Source: an uncultured Oscillospiraceae bacterium (lineage in GTDB: Bacteria > Bacillota > Clostridia > Oscillospirales > Oscillospiraceae). Taken from it: a stretch of DNA of 45,391 bases. Below the pieces are notes generated by a model that saw nothing but the letters and a program-made list of their open reading frames with translations, searched no databases and was not told the origin of the DNA. Of this stretch, positions 8,112 through 16,336 are shown in pieces (positions within the stretch are counted from its first letter, which is position 1; each line of letters opens with the position of its first letter). A program made the position numbers and the translations under genes. The DNA lies in assembly GCA_934597175.1 (NCBI GenBank), contig CAKTQR010000017.1:1-45391 (forward strand), written 5' to 3'.

Positions 8112-10223
8112 ATGCGTAGAATAGTTGCCATTATACTGGCACTTTTACTTGTGCTCGGGCTTTGCGCCTGCGGCAAAAAGGCCGAGACCGTCAAAGAGCG
8201 TGACTGCGGCGTTTATGTCACCGTTGAGGCAAACGATGTCTACACCGTGTCATACGGCACGGATGCAGGCTCGGAGTCGTCAAAGCACGCCGATGACTCC
8301 CCGCTCGATGCAGGCGAGGTCATCCACTTTGACTTTGCGGGCGACGCAGCGACCGGCACGCAAAAGGCGATGATCGACTACAGTATCTGCATTTACGACA
8401 AGCAGCTCAATGTCATCGCCGTTGAGTCGTTCACCAGCGATTTTTCAAACATGGCCCGCATTGACATCACCGTCACCGCCGACCACCGCATTATAAACGC
8501 AAGCGACAAGCTCGTCTGCGGCGGCGACACGATAATCGAGATGACTACCTCGAAGCCCGAGACCGGCGTTTCGCTCGTCGTTCCCACCGTGACGATGCCC
8601 AACCGTCCCGAGGCAGCAAAGGCGATAAACGACAGCATCGCAGCCGTTAACAAGACCTTCACCGGCGAGCAGCTCACGAGCAGCCGCAAGGCATATGATG
8701 ACCTTGCCAAGGAGGCAGAGGACAGTGAGAAGCTCGACCCCTTCAGCCAGAATCGCTATGTGCGTGTCACCCGTGGCGACAGTGCCGTGGTGTCGTTTAG
8801 AATGTACGACAAGGCAAACCTCGGCTCGGGCTCGGCAAGTGCCATCACCGGTCATAACTACGACGCCTACACGGGCGCTGAGCTCAAGCTTTCGGACATC
8901 ACCGGCAACACCGAGGAGTTTATAAACACCTGCTCGGAGGAAATTTTCAGCATTCTTACCGACGACAGTAAGTATGCCGACATGCTCTTTGTCGAGGGCT
9001 ACACCGACAAGGTCAAGGACCTTGTTTCCGACGGGCATTGGTACATGACCGGCAGCGGTGTCGTCATCGCCATCAACCCCGGCGAGATAGCCGATTCCTC
9101 GGAGGGTGCATTTGAGTTTACCGTGAAGTACGATGTCCTCGCAGGCAAGATAAAGGATGAGTTTGTCCCGGCGGAGCTTGACGGCACGACCGGCGATATA
9201 ACCGCCGCCCTTGCAAAGGATGCCGACACCTCCTCGCTCACCATAGTCGGCAGCGAGGCTAATAAGGACATCAAGTCCGTCCTCGTATCCGTCACGGGCA
9301 AGATTTATAATATCAGCGTTTACACCGCAAACTACTACAAATCCAGCGGCAAGTATTCGCTCGAGACCCAGCTTTGGTATTGCAGCGACCTTACCGAGGG
9401 CGCAGCGTTTGCGATAAACAAGGAGCTCAAGACAAGCCCCTGCATTTTCATCGGCTTCACCCGCCCCGACGGCACTTATGAGCGCCGCCTGCTCTCGGCC
9501 GACAGCAGCGGCAAGGTCACCGTCCTTGACCCCGATGGAGGCGAGACCGGCACGCTTATAAGCGGCAAGCTCCCCTACTCTGCCGACATTAACGGTGACG
9601 AGACTCAGGAGAAGATAAGCACCACGACCGACGCCGAGGGTCTGACCATGCTCGTCGTTGAGTCCGGCGGCAGCACCTCCGAAAATGCAACGAGTATCAA
9701 AACCGTCTCAAGCATCCGCCTTTACGACATTGACGGCGACGGCAAAAGCGAGATATTCATTGACGGCAAAACCGCCGACGGCAGCACCGTGACCCACGCT
9801 TTTAAGTTTGACGGTCAACTCATCGACTGCAAATTCGGCGAGAGCTACTACGCATACGGCGCAGTCAAGGAGTTTACGCACAGCAAGCTCTACCTCAAGC
9901 GCACACTGAATGTTCTCGGCACTTACACCGCCGAGGTGAGCTTCACCTACTCCGACGGCAAGCTCACGAGGGATTCCTCCGTTTTCAAGCTCAGCGATGC
10001 AAGCTATGTCACGACGACAAAGGACATTACGCTGTCCGACGGCAAGATACTCCCGTCAGGCTACAAGCTTAAGTTCACCGAAACTGACGGCAGCTCCTAC
10101 ATTGCTTTCACCACCGACGGCGGCATCACCGGCAAGATCAGCATCGAAAAGTCCGACTCCGGCTGGACGATAAACGGCAATGCCGACACGAGCTATTTTG
10201 AGTCGCTTCCCTATAAGAAATAA
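8112..10223 (+). CDS. Large lipoprotein with DUF3298/RsiV-like region
   Basis: Cell-surface lipoprotein of 703 aa. ATG 8112 is chosen for the upstream GGAG and because it starts directly with a lipoprotein signal (lipobox LCAC, Cys20). The stretch around residues 150-370 (VPTVTMPNRPEAAKAINDSI onwards, with an Asn-Tyr-Asp-Ala-Tyr-Thr-Gly segment and a later FTVKYDVLAG) resembles the DUF4163/DUF3298 module of RsiV and PdaC-type proteins. In those families it senses or binds cell-wall-active molecules. Two Asp-rich loops, ADINGDETQEK and DIDGDGKSEIF, look like calcium-type EF-hand/VCBS turns. No sigma factor is adjacent, so an anti-sigma role is unlikely. It is transcribed alone between two terminators. 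Function unknown. Confidence 0.8.
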   Translation: MRRIVAIILALLLVLGLCACGKKAETVKERDCGVYVTVEANDVYTVSYGTDAGSESSKHADDSPLDAGEVIHFDFAGDAATGTQKAMIDYSICIYDKQLNVIAVESFTSDFSNMARIDITVTADHRIINASDKLVCGGDTIIEMTTSKPETGVSLVVPTVTMPNRPEAAKAINDSIAAVNKTFTGEQLTSSRKAYDDLAKEAEDSEKLDPFSQNRYVRVTRGDSAVVSFRMYDKANLGSGSASAITGHNYDAYTGAELKLSDITGNTEEFINTCSEEIFSILTDDSKYADMLFVEGYTDKVKDLVSDGHWYMTGSGVVIAINPGEIADSSEGAFEFTVKYDVLAGKIKDEFVPAELDGTTGDITAALAKDADTSSLTIVGSEANKDIKSVLVSVTGKIYNISVYTANYYKSSGKYSLETQLWYCSDLTEGAAFAINKELKTSPCIFIGFTRPDGTYERRLLSADSSGKVTVLDPDGGETGTLISGKLPYSADINGDETQEKISTTTDAEGLTMLVVESGGSTSENATSIKTVSSIRLYDIDGDGKSEIFIDGKTADGSTVTHAFKFDGQLIDCKFGESYYAYGAVKEFTHSKLYLKRTLNVLGTYTAEVSFTYSDGKLTRDSSVFKLSDASYVTTTKDITLSDGKILPSGYKLKFTETDGSSYIAFTTDGGITGKISIEKSDSGWTINGNADTSYFESLPYKK

Positions 10224-10228
10224 CACTT

Positions 10229-10258
10229 ACGGCGCACCTTAGGTGCGCCGTATTTTTT
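10229..10258 (+). terminator. Terminator after the lipoprotein gene
   Basis: ACGGCGCACC, loop TTA, GGTGCGCCGT (10229-10251), then a T-run. Confidence 0.92.
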
Positions 10259-10296
10259 ATATCGTTTTGCAGACGATATAAATGAGGTGAAGCAAA

Positions 10297-10485
10297 ATGA
10301 ACGCTAAAAACGGTAAGGATCTGCCTTTGGGGCTGGGTATGGCGCTTATGCAGAACGCCGATGCCTTCTTCTATTTCTCGGGGCTCGACGCCGAAAAGCA
10401 GCAGAAGATAATCGACGGCTCGCACGGCATAAAGTCCCGGGACGAGATGCGCAGCTATGTAAGCGGTATCAGCTCTCAAGGGTAA
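10297..10485 (+). CDS. Small conserved-type hypothetical protein
   Basis: 62 aa with GAGGTG properly spaced before the ATG and codon use like the neighbouring genes. It has a Gly/Met-rich helix (LGLGMALMQNADAFFYF), then a polar part LDAEKQQKIIDGSHGIKS. That pattern recalls unnamed short proteins common in Clostridia, from memory. No signal peptide or cysteines. Function unknown. Confidence 0.75.
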   Translation: MNAKNGKDLPLGLGMALMQNADAFFYFSGLDAEKQQKIIDGSHGIKSRDEMRSYVSGISSQG

Positions 10486-10581
10486 TTTCGGCAGTGTGCG
10501 GCGACGAAAAGCTTATGTCAGTTCAGCACGGACATGTTGAATTTTTGTTGCCGCTACATAGACATTTTTGTATTCAGGCTA

Positions 10582-10610
10582 TTGCGTTTTGCTTTTTAAT
10601 GCGGTAAACT
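10582..10610 (+). promoter_or_regulatory. Promoter of ilvA-ridA
   Basis: TTGCGT (10582-10587), 17-bp spacer, TAAACT (10605-10610). The 11-mer ATTGCGTTTTG covering the -35 recurs at the -35 of the XRE gene promoter (12319-12329). Confidence 0.55.
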
Positions 10611-10644
10611 TTTCTTAAAATTTAGTTTGAACGAGGTGTTTTCC

Positions 10645-11853
10645 GTGGATCTGCCCCTTAGCGAATTTGAACTGGCGGCAAAGAGACTTGCCCCCATGCT
10701 GCACCACACCGAGCTCGACCTGTCCTCGACTTTTTCGGGGATGACCGGCGGCAGCATTTATCTCAAGTGCGAAAACCGTCAGAAAACCGGCTCTTTTAAG
10801 ATAAGAGGTGCAAGCAACAAGATAGCCGCACTTATGGAAAAGGGCGGCGTGAGCTCCGTTGTCGCCTCCTCGGCGGGCAACCATGCCCAGGGCGTTGCAT
10901 GCGCAGCGAAGAAGTTCGGCATCCCCGCAACCATTGTCATGCCCAAGACAGCACCCATCGCCAAGGTGAAGGCGACCGAGGGCTACGGCGCAAGGGTCGT
11001 GCTGTCCGGCGACTGCTACGACGATGCTTACAAGACCGCATGCGAAATTTGCGAGAATGAAAACGCCACCTTCCTGCATCCGTACAACGATTTGGATGTC
11101 ATCGCCGGTCAGGGTACGCTCGGACTTGAGATAGTCGGCGACCTGCCCACGGTGGACATGATAATCGTTCCGGCGGGCGGCGGCGGTCTGCTTTCGGGTG
11201 TTGCGGCCTGCGTGAAGCAGATAAATCCCCGTATTGAGGTCATCGGCGTGCAGGCCGAGGGCGCAGACGCAATTGCGCAGTCGTTTAAGGCAAAGAAATA
11301 TATCTCGACAGACACCGTTTCGACCATCGCAGACGGTATTGCCGTCAAAGCCCCCGGCGACATTACGGTCGATCTCATAAACCGCTATGTCGACGATGTT
11401 GTCACCGTGACGGATAATGAAATTTCCGAGGCAATACTGCTTCTCATGGAGCGCTGCAAGCAGATAGTCGAGCCCTCCGGCGCAACGCCCGTCGCCGCCG
11501 TATTAAAGGGCAAGGTCGATGTCAAGGGCAAGCGTGTCGTATGCCTGCTGTCCGGCGGCAATATTGATGTCAGCTTCATTCAGTGCATAATCGAGCAAGG
11601 CCTTGTCGCCCGTCACCGTCGTCTGAGATTCACCGTGACGCTGCTCGATAAGCCCGGCAGCCTCAGCCATCTTTTAAACCACATCGCCGATCTCGGCGCA
11701 AACATCGTTTCCGTTGCGCACGACAGGCTGAGCACCGCCCTCAATCCCAACGAGACGAATGTCTCGATAACCTGCGAGGTCGGCGGCGCAGAGCACGGCA
11801 AGACCGTCGTAAGCTCGCTTGAAAGCTTCGGATACACCGTAAAAATCAATTAA
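10645..11853 (+). CDS. ilvA: Threonine ammonia-lyase (PLP-dependent)
   Basis: Deaminates threonine to 2-oxobutanoate and ammonia. The PLP lysine is in TGSFKIRGA, and the phosphate-binding glycine loop is PAGGGGLLSG. The core is followed by an ACT-type regulatory domain (RLRFTVTLLDKPGSLSHLL onwards), the one-ACT length class (about 400 aa) that includes catabolic/TdcB-like and short biosynthetic enzymes. I choose GTG 10645 (402 aa) because GAGGTG lies 6 nt before it; the longer TTG 10627 start would place that ribosome site inside the coding sequence. The next gene is ridA, whose product removes the reactive enamine this enzyme releases. No isoleucine-pathway genes are adjacent, so a catabolic role is as likely as a biosynthetic one. 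Confidence 0.92.
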   Translation: MDLPLSEFELAAKRLAPMLHHTELDLSSTFSGMTGGSIYLKCENRQKTGSFKIRGASNKIAALMEKGGVSSVVASSAGNHAQGVACAAKKFGIPATIVMPKTAPIAKVKATEGYGARVVLSGDCYDDAYKTACEICENENATFLHPYNDLDVIAGQGTLGLEIVGDLPTVDMIIVPAGGGGLLSGVAACVKQINPRIEVIGVQAEGADAIAQSFKAKKYISTDTVSTIADGIAVKAPGDITVDLINRYVDDVVTVTDNEISEAILLLMERCKQIVEPSGATPVAAVLKGKVDVKGKRVVCLLSGGNIDVSFIQCIIEQGLVARHRRLRFTVTLLDKPGSLSHLLNHIADLGANIVSVAHDRLSTALNPNETNVSITCEVGGAEHGKTVVSSLESFGYTVKIN

Positions 11854-11868
11854 ATGGAGGATAATAAA

Positions 11869-12240
11869 ATGAAAACCGTTTCTACCAACAAAGCTCCCGC
11901 AGCCATCGGCCCTTATTCTCAGGCTCAGATAGTCGGAAACATGGTCTACACCTCCGGTCAGATCGGCATCATCCCCGAGACCGGCGAGGTCGCAGTCGGC
12001 GTTGAGGCTCAGGCTCATCAGGTGTTCAAAAACCTCTCCGAGCTTCTCAAGGCCGCAGGCAGCGACATGTCCAAGGTCGTCAAGACCACCGTTTTCATCA
12101 AGGATATGAACGATTTCGGCACGGTCAACGGCATCTACGCTCAGTATTTCACCGAGCCCTATCCCGCCCGCTCCTGTGTTGAAGTCGCAAGACTTCCCAA
12201 GGATGTTCTCGTCGAGTGCGAGGTCATCGCAGAGGTGTAA
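11869..12240 (+). CDS. ridA: RidA family 2-iminobutanoate/2-iminopropanoate deaminase
   Basis: 123-aa YjgF/YER057c/UK114 protein that hydrolyses reactive imines formed by PLP enzymes such as threonine dehydratase. Family motifs are clear: an IGPYSQAQ start, VYTSGQIGI, and a C-terminal segment PARSCVEVARLPKDVLVECE holding the conserved Arg. ATG 11869 is the start because an upstream in-frame ATG (11854) overlaps the GGAGG ribosome site. It lies 15 nt after ilvA in one transcript, a direct functional pairing. Confidence 0.95.
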   Translation: MKTVSTNKAPAAIGPYSQAQIVGNMVYTSGQIGIIPETGEVAVGVEAQAHQVFKNLSELLKAAGSDMSKVVKTTVFIKDMNDFGTVNGIYAQYFTEPYPARSCVEVARLPKDVLVECEVIAEV

Positions 12241-12244
12241 TATC

Positions 12245-12278
12245 AAACCGGTGCAATCAACAGATTGCACCGGTTTTT
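12245..12278 (+). terminator. Terminator of ilvA-ridA
   Basis: 14-bp perfect stem (12245-12258 and 12263-12276), loop AACA, ending in five T's. Confidence 0.92.
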
Positions 12279-12283
12279 GCATT

Positions 12284-12305
12284 GTTACGCAAGGTAACAG
12301 CCTTG
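12284..12305 (+). promoter_or_regulatory. Overlapping palindromes upstream of the XRE gene (possible operator)
   Basis: GTTAC-N5-GTAAC (12284-12298) overlaps CAAGG-N6-CCTTG (12290-12305), just upstream of the predicted -35. XRE repressors commonly bind such dyads near their own promoter; autoregulation is an inference. Confidence 0.4.
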
Positions 12306-12319
12306 TTATGCTCGGTTTA

Positions 12320-12348
12320 TTGCGTTTTGAGGCACTTTCGGCTATATT
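12320..12348 (+). promoter_or_regulatory. Promoter of the XRE regulator gene
   Basis: TTGCGT (12320-12325), 17-bp spacer, TATATT (12343-12348). Confidence 0.65.
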
Positions 12349-12380
12349 GAAAGCAGGAAAACGCAAGGGAGGTCATTTGA

Positions 12381-12971
12381 ATGACATTAGGCGAAAAGCT
12401 CAAGGAAGCGAGAAAGCAGGCAGGGCTGTCGCAGGAACAGCTATCGGAAAAGTTAGGCGTTTCCCGCTCGGCCGTGGCAAAGTGGGAGACGGATAACGGC
12501 ATCCCCGATATTGATAATTTGAGGGTCATATCGCAGCTTTTGAGCGTGAGTATAGACTATTTGCTCGATAACGGCGAGAGCGTCGATTTGCTCGTCATGC
12601 GTGAGCCGTACAATTTGGACGATTACGGCAATGGCAGTAAGTTCACGAAGAAGGACCGTGCGGTGCGGGATAAACTCCCCGATGCCGAGATACACGCCCT
12701 TGTCGCCGAGAAAAAGCTTACGAAGAGCGAGAAGATCATCGACAATATCCTCACCTTTTTCACCGATGCGCCCGCCGGCATACCGGATCTTATCAACTCC
12801 CTAAAGGGACTGGACACGCAGTATTATCTTGCGGAAAAAGGCGGCAGGCAGTTTCTTGTTATCGTAACGGACGAATTTATCGAGACCCGCAGTTTGGTTG
12901 ATCGCATCGACGGCAGCAAGTTTGAGATCGGCGACATGAAGTTTCTAAAATGCAGACAGGCGGTCAAATAA
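12381..12971 (+). CDS. XRE family helix-turn-helix regulator
   Basis: 196 aa. Residues 1-65 form a typical HTH_3 domain (LGEKLKEARKQAGLSQEQLS, recognition region VSRSAVAKWETDNGIPDI). The remaining ~130 residues match nothing I recognise and may be a sensing or oligomerisation region; they contain a basic-acidic helix rich in Lys/Glu and an aromatic beta-rich end. GGGAGG precedes the ATG. It has its own promoter and dyad operator-like sites. Confidence 0.88.
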   Translation: MTLGEKLKEARKQAGLSQEQLSEKLGVSRSAVAKWETDNGIPDIDNLRVISQLLSVSIDYLLDNGESVDLLVMREPYNLDDYGNGSKFTKKDRAVRDKLPDAEIHALVAEKKLTKSEKIIDNILTFFTDAPAGIPDLINSLKGLDTQYYLAEKGGRQFLVIVTDEFIETRSLVDRIDGSKFEIGDMKFLKCRQAVK

Positions 12972-13005
12972 AATACAGGCAATGCGTTTTGCATTGCCTG
13001 TATTT
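12971..13005. terminator. Bidirectional terminator between XRE and lipoprotein genes
   Basis: 15-bp perfect stem (12971-12985 and 12991-13005) capped by A/T pairs, so it works for the converging transcripts. Its core ACAGGCAATGC/GCATTGCCTGT recurs at 14035-14067. Confidence 0.88.
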
Positions 13006-13018
13006 GCTTTCTAAAGCA

Positions 13019-13933
13019 TCATTTTACAACAAAAACAAATCCCGCTCCCGAGGGATATTCAGATACTTCGCCGTCAATTATTTCGTAATAGTCGCAGGTC
13101 GCACTGACAACAACAACTACCTCTCCGTCGGGCGAGACCGAATAGTATTTCTTCTCAATTTTACAAGTCGGAGACTCCAAGTCCTTTGTTATCTCATCCA
13201 TCGTGTCAAGGACGATCCCGTCCACATCGATGTTTTTATAGGCTTTTACCTTCTGGGATACATTGCCTGCAAAGGCATCGGTATCACCGACTACAACACA
13301 CGCTATATTCCCCTTTGATGTAACTTGAACGGTGACATAAGCAGAGGAGTTTACACCATTGACGGTTTTGCAATAGGTATATGTGTAGAATTTCATAGAG
13401 GGCTTCTGCAGGTCGTCAGGTTGAAACGGTGTCACATCGGAGCTGATCAGCTCATACTCGCTTATATCAGCAAACTGTGAGGCGACATCCTTTGCGATTT
13501 TGGCGCTCTCGTCTTCTATTCCGGATTTTTCAGGCAAAAGAGGCTCTTCTTCAAAAAACGATAGTGTTTTCAGATTGATATAAACGAGTTTGCCGTTTGC
13601 TGCGTTGATGCCAAACTCTAACCCGTCTCCTCCATCGTAGTAATCCGTTTCAAAGGAATTATAATCGTCGTAGTATGAGTATTTGTATGACCCGGTGTAG
13701 GTCTTGCCGCCAAACTCGGCTGTCTTTTCTTTCTTTGCAGAATCGGATTTGAAGCTGATTCCATTCCACCACTTGCTTTCGGAAGCAACAGGAATGTCCT
13801 TTGCAATACCGGGTAAGGAGTTGCTCTGGTCAAGCAAATAGCAAACTGCATTTTCTTTTGTACCGCTGTCATTACAGCCGCAGCAAGCGAGCACGAGTAA
13901 AAGCGAAAGAAGTAATGCAACGCATTTTTTCAT
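13019..13933 (-). CDS. Lipoprotein of unknown function
   Basis: 304 aa with a lipoprotein signal (Leu-rich core, LVLACCGC; acylation at Cys17 or Cys20). The mature part is rich in Tyr, Asp and Ser, with a YTGSYKYSYYDDYNSFETDYYDG-type aromatic-acidic region near residue 85 that suggests a surface beta-sheet protein. GGAGGGA precedes the ATG. I recognise no family. The gene is a single unit with its own strong promoter, bounded by two near-identical terminators. Confidence 0.75.
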   Translation of the reverse strand: MKKCVALLLSLLLVLACCGCNDSGTKENAVCYLLDQSNSLPGIAKDIPVASESKWWNGISFKSDSAKKEKTAEFGGKTYTGSYKYSYYDDYNSFETDYYDGGDGLEFGINAANGKLVYINLKTLSFFEEEPLLPEKSGIEDESAKIAKDVASQFADISEYELISSDVTPFQPDDLQKPSMKFYTYTYCKTVNGVNSSAYVTVQVTSKGNIACVVVGDTDAFAGNVSQKVKAYKNIDVDGIVLDTMDEITKDLESPTCKIEKKYYSVSPDGEVVVVVSATCDYYEIIDGEVSEYPSGAGFVFVVK

Positions 13934-13993
13934 AGTTGTTCCCTCCTGCCAATAAATTGGCCGCCGTGTCCTACAACTACCGTTTATGTTAAA

Positions 13994-14021
13994 ATTATAT
14001 CAGAAATGGATATATTGTCAA
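13994..14021 (-). promoter_or_regulatory. Strong promoter of the lipoprotein gene
   Basis: On the minus strand, consensus TTGACA (14021-14016), 16-bp spacer, consensus TATAAT (13999-13994), then GGAGGGA before the start codon. Confidence 0.8.
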
Positions 14022-14034
14022 GCGTAATATAGCA

Positions 14035-14067
14035 AAAACAGGCAATGTGTTTTGCATTGCCTGTTTT
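14035..14067 (-). terminator. Terminator of glyA-rarD
   Basis: Arms AAAACAGGCAATG and CATTGCCTGTTTT (14035-14047 and 14055-14067), with five T's on the leftward transcript. It differs from the core at 12975-13001 at a single base. Confidence 0.85.
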
Positions 14068-14068
14068 C

Positions 14069-14944
14069 TTATTTTGTGTGAATTTTGTGTTTTCTTAGGC
14101 TGTCGAACACGAACAGGATGACTGCCGCCCAGACGAAGGCGAAGGTCGTGGCGTTGGTTTTCGTGAACGCTTCGTTGTAGATGAGGACACCGACGAGCAG
14201 CTGGAGCGTGGGGTTAACATACATGAGTATGCCCGAGGTCACGATGCTTGTTTCTTTGATGCCACGGGCAAAAAGGATCAGCGGCACGGAGGTAACAGCG
14301 CCGGAGATGACGAGAAGCAGCACCTCGGCGGTCGTGAGTGAGCTGAAGGTGGTGTAGCCGGAAAACTGCGCATAGGCTATGAAGATAAGCGCAAGCGGGA
14401 GCACCGCCATGGTCTCCATGCAGATGGAGACCTCGCTTTCGGCTTTGATGCCCTTTTTCATCGCACCGTACAGTGCAAACGACAGGCCGATGATGATGGC
14501 AAGATACGGTACATTGCCGTAGCCGATTATCGAGATCATGACTCCGACAAAGGCAAGTCCGACCGATACCCACTGCATGACAGACAGCTTTTCCTTAAAA
14601 ATGAGTGCGCCGATGACGACCGAGAAAAGCGGATTCATGTAATAGGCAAGGCTGGCTTCAAGTATCCTGCCCATGGCGACGGTGAGAATATACACGCCCC
14701 AGTTTACCGAAATGAGCAGACCGCATATAAAATACCTGCGGCGCTCGGCGGGGCTTGTGAGGATCTGCTTTACGCTGCTGCCGTGCTTTTTGATGAGTAT
14801 AAGGCCAAAGCAGAAAATGCATGAGAACACAATCCGCTGCGCCAAAACATACGCCGAGTCGACACCGGCAAGCAGCTTCCAGAATATCGGCAGCAGCCCC
14901 CACAGTATATAGCAGCCGAGAACGCTTAAGCTTGATTTATTCAT
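14069..14944 (-). CDS. rarD: RarD-type EamA/DMT transporter
   Basis: Drug/metabolite transporter superfamily membrane protein with about ten hydrophobic helices, 291 aa. The opening GCYILWGLLPIFWKLLAGVDS and the following VLAQRIVFS are typical of RarD. ATG 14944 shares its A with the glyA stop (TAATG), so translation is coupled to glyA; a longer reading would run into the glyA gene. Substrate unknown; the family name comes from a chloramphenicol phenotype in other bacteria, and export of a metabolite linked to the serine/glycine step is only a guess. Confidence 0.88.
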   Translation of the reverse strand: MNKSSLSVLGCYILWGLLPIFWKLLAGVDSAYVLAQRIVFSCIFCFGLILIKKHGSSVKQILTSPAERRRYFICGLLISVNWGVYILTVAMGRILEASLAYYMNPLFSVVIGALIFKEKLSVMQWVSVGLAFVGVMISIIGYGNVPYLAIIIGLSFALYGAMKKGIKAESEVSICMETMAVLPLALIFIAYAQFSGYTTFSSLTTAEVLLLVISGAVTSVPLILFARGIKETSIVTSGILMYVNPTLQLLVGVLIYNEAFTKTNATTFAFVWAAVILFVFDSLRKHKIHTK

Positions 14945-16185
14945 TACAGTCCAGGGTAAAGCGGAAACCTGTCGCAAAGCTCGATGACACGGTCCTTTAC
15001 ATCCGCCACGGCTGCGTCACCCTCGTTGATGAGCTTTACTATCATGTTGCCTATCTCGACCATCTCATTTTCGCCCATGCCTCTTGTGGTCACTGCGGGA
15101 GTGCCAAAGCGCATGCCGCTGGTGAGCTTAACGGACTGGGTATCAAAGGGGATGGAGTTTTTATTTGCGGTGATGTGAGCAGCGTCGAGTAGCTCCTGCA
15201 CCTCCATGCCCGTTCTGCCGAGGCTCATGGTGTCGGCAAGTATAAGGTGGTTATCCGTGCCGCCGGAAACGAGACGGATGCCGCCCTTGGACAAGGTATC
15301 CGCTAAGACGGCTGCATTTTTGACGACCTGGGTCTGATATGCCTTAAATTCGTCGCTCATGGCTTCCTTGAAGCAGACAGCCTTACCGGCGATGATGTGC
15401 ATGAGCGGGCCGCCCTGCGTTCCGGGGAACACGGCGCTGTTTATCTTCTTTTTAAGCTCGTCCTTGCACAGGATGATAGCGCCTCTCGGGCCTCTGAGGG
15501 TCTTATGGGTGGTGCTGGTGACGACATCGGCGTATGGCACGGGGCTCGGGTGAACGCCCGCTGCGACAAGGCCGCCGATATGCGCCATGTCGACCATAAG
15601 ATATGCGCCGACCTCGTCGGCTATCTCACGCATTTTTGCAAAGTCGATAAAGCGGGAATATGCGCTTGCGCCTGCGATTATGAGCTTGGGCTTGCACTCG
15701 CCGGCTATCTGCATAGCCTTTTCGTAGTCGATGCGCTCAGTCTCGGGGTCAACACCGTAAAAGCGTGCGTCAAAATATTTGCCGGAAATGGAGGCTTTAG
15801 AGCCGTGGGTCAGGTGGCCGCCGTGGCTGAGGTCCATGCCGAGGATGGTGTCACCGGGCTTTAAAAGCGCAAGGTAAACGGCAACATTCGCCTGCGAGCC
15901 GGAGTGCGGCTGGACATTTGCGTGCTCTGCGCCGAAAAGTGCCTTGACTCTGTCGATGGCAAGCTGCTCAACGACATCGACAAATTCGCAGCCGCCGTAG
16001 TATCTTGCACCGGGATAGCCCTCGGCGTATTTATTCGTAAGATGGCTGCCCATTGCCTGCATGACGGCACGGCTGGTGAAGTTTTCCGATGCGATAAGCT
16101 CGATATGGTCACGCTGGCGCTGAAGCTCGTTTTCCATTGCATCATAAAGCTCTGTATCGTAATCTCTTATAAATTCGTAACTCAT
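14944..16185 (-). CDS. glyA: Serine hydroxymethyltransferase
   Basis: Interconverts serine and glycine with tetrahydrofolate and supplies one-carbon units. It is 413 aa, the standard bacterial length. The PLP lysine lies in TSTTHKTLRGPRG, and the motifs IASENFTSRAVM, NKYAEGYPGARYYGG and HSGSQANVAVYLAL are intact. GGAGGTG precedes ATG 16185. It is co-transcribed with rarD. Confidence 0.97.
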   Translation of the reverse strand: MSYEFIRDYDTELYDAMENELQRQRDHIELIASENFTSRAVMQAMGSHLTNKYAEGYPGARYYGGCEFVDVVEQLAIDRVKALFGAEHANVQPHSGSQANVAVYLALLKPGDTILGMDLSHGGHLTHGSKASISGKYFDARFYGVDPETERIDYEKAMQIAGECKPKLIIAGASAYSRFIDFAKMREIADEVGAYLMVDMAHIGGLVAAGVHPSPVPYADVVTSTTHKTLRGPRGAIILCKDELKKKINSAVFPGTQGGPLMHIIAGKAVCFKEAMSDEFKAYQTQVVKNAAVLADTLSKGGIRLVSGGTDNHLILADTMSLGRTGMEVQELLDAAHITANKNSIPFDTQSVKLTSGMRFGTPAVTTRGMGENEMVEIGNMIVKLINEGDAAVADVKDRVIELCDRFPLYPGL

Positions 16186-16216
16186 GGTGCACCTCCATAT
16201 GTGGTATTTCCCGTTG

Positions 16217-16245
16217 ATTATACGCTAAATGTAGCCTCATATCAA
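16217..16245 (-). promoter_or_regulatory. Promoter of glyA-rarD
   Basis: Minus strand TTGATA (16245-16240), 17-bp spacer, TATAAT (16222-16217). The short leader leaves no room for a glycine riboswitch. Confidence 0.75.
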
Positions 16246-16286
16246 GCGAATTTGGCCGTTTTTCGTCTTTTTTCGTTTAATAAATC

Positions 16287-16315
16287 TTGAATGGCTGATT
16301 AAGCTGTGGTAATAT
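16287..16315 (+). promoter_or_regulatory. Promoter of the EEP-family gene
   Basis: TTGAAT (16287-16292), 17-bp spacer, TAATAT (16310-16315), divergent from the glyA promoter. Confidence 0.6.
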
Positions 16316-16336
16316 GCTTTAAGTGAGGTGAGGCAA

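Noticed and set aside
16186..16260. Glycine or tetrahydrofolate riboswitch before glyA
   Set aside because: The predicted transcription start leaves a leader of only about 25 nt, too short for either aptamer.
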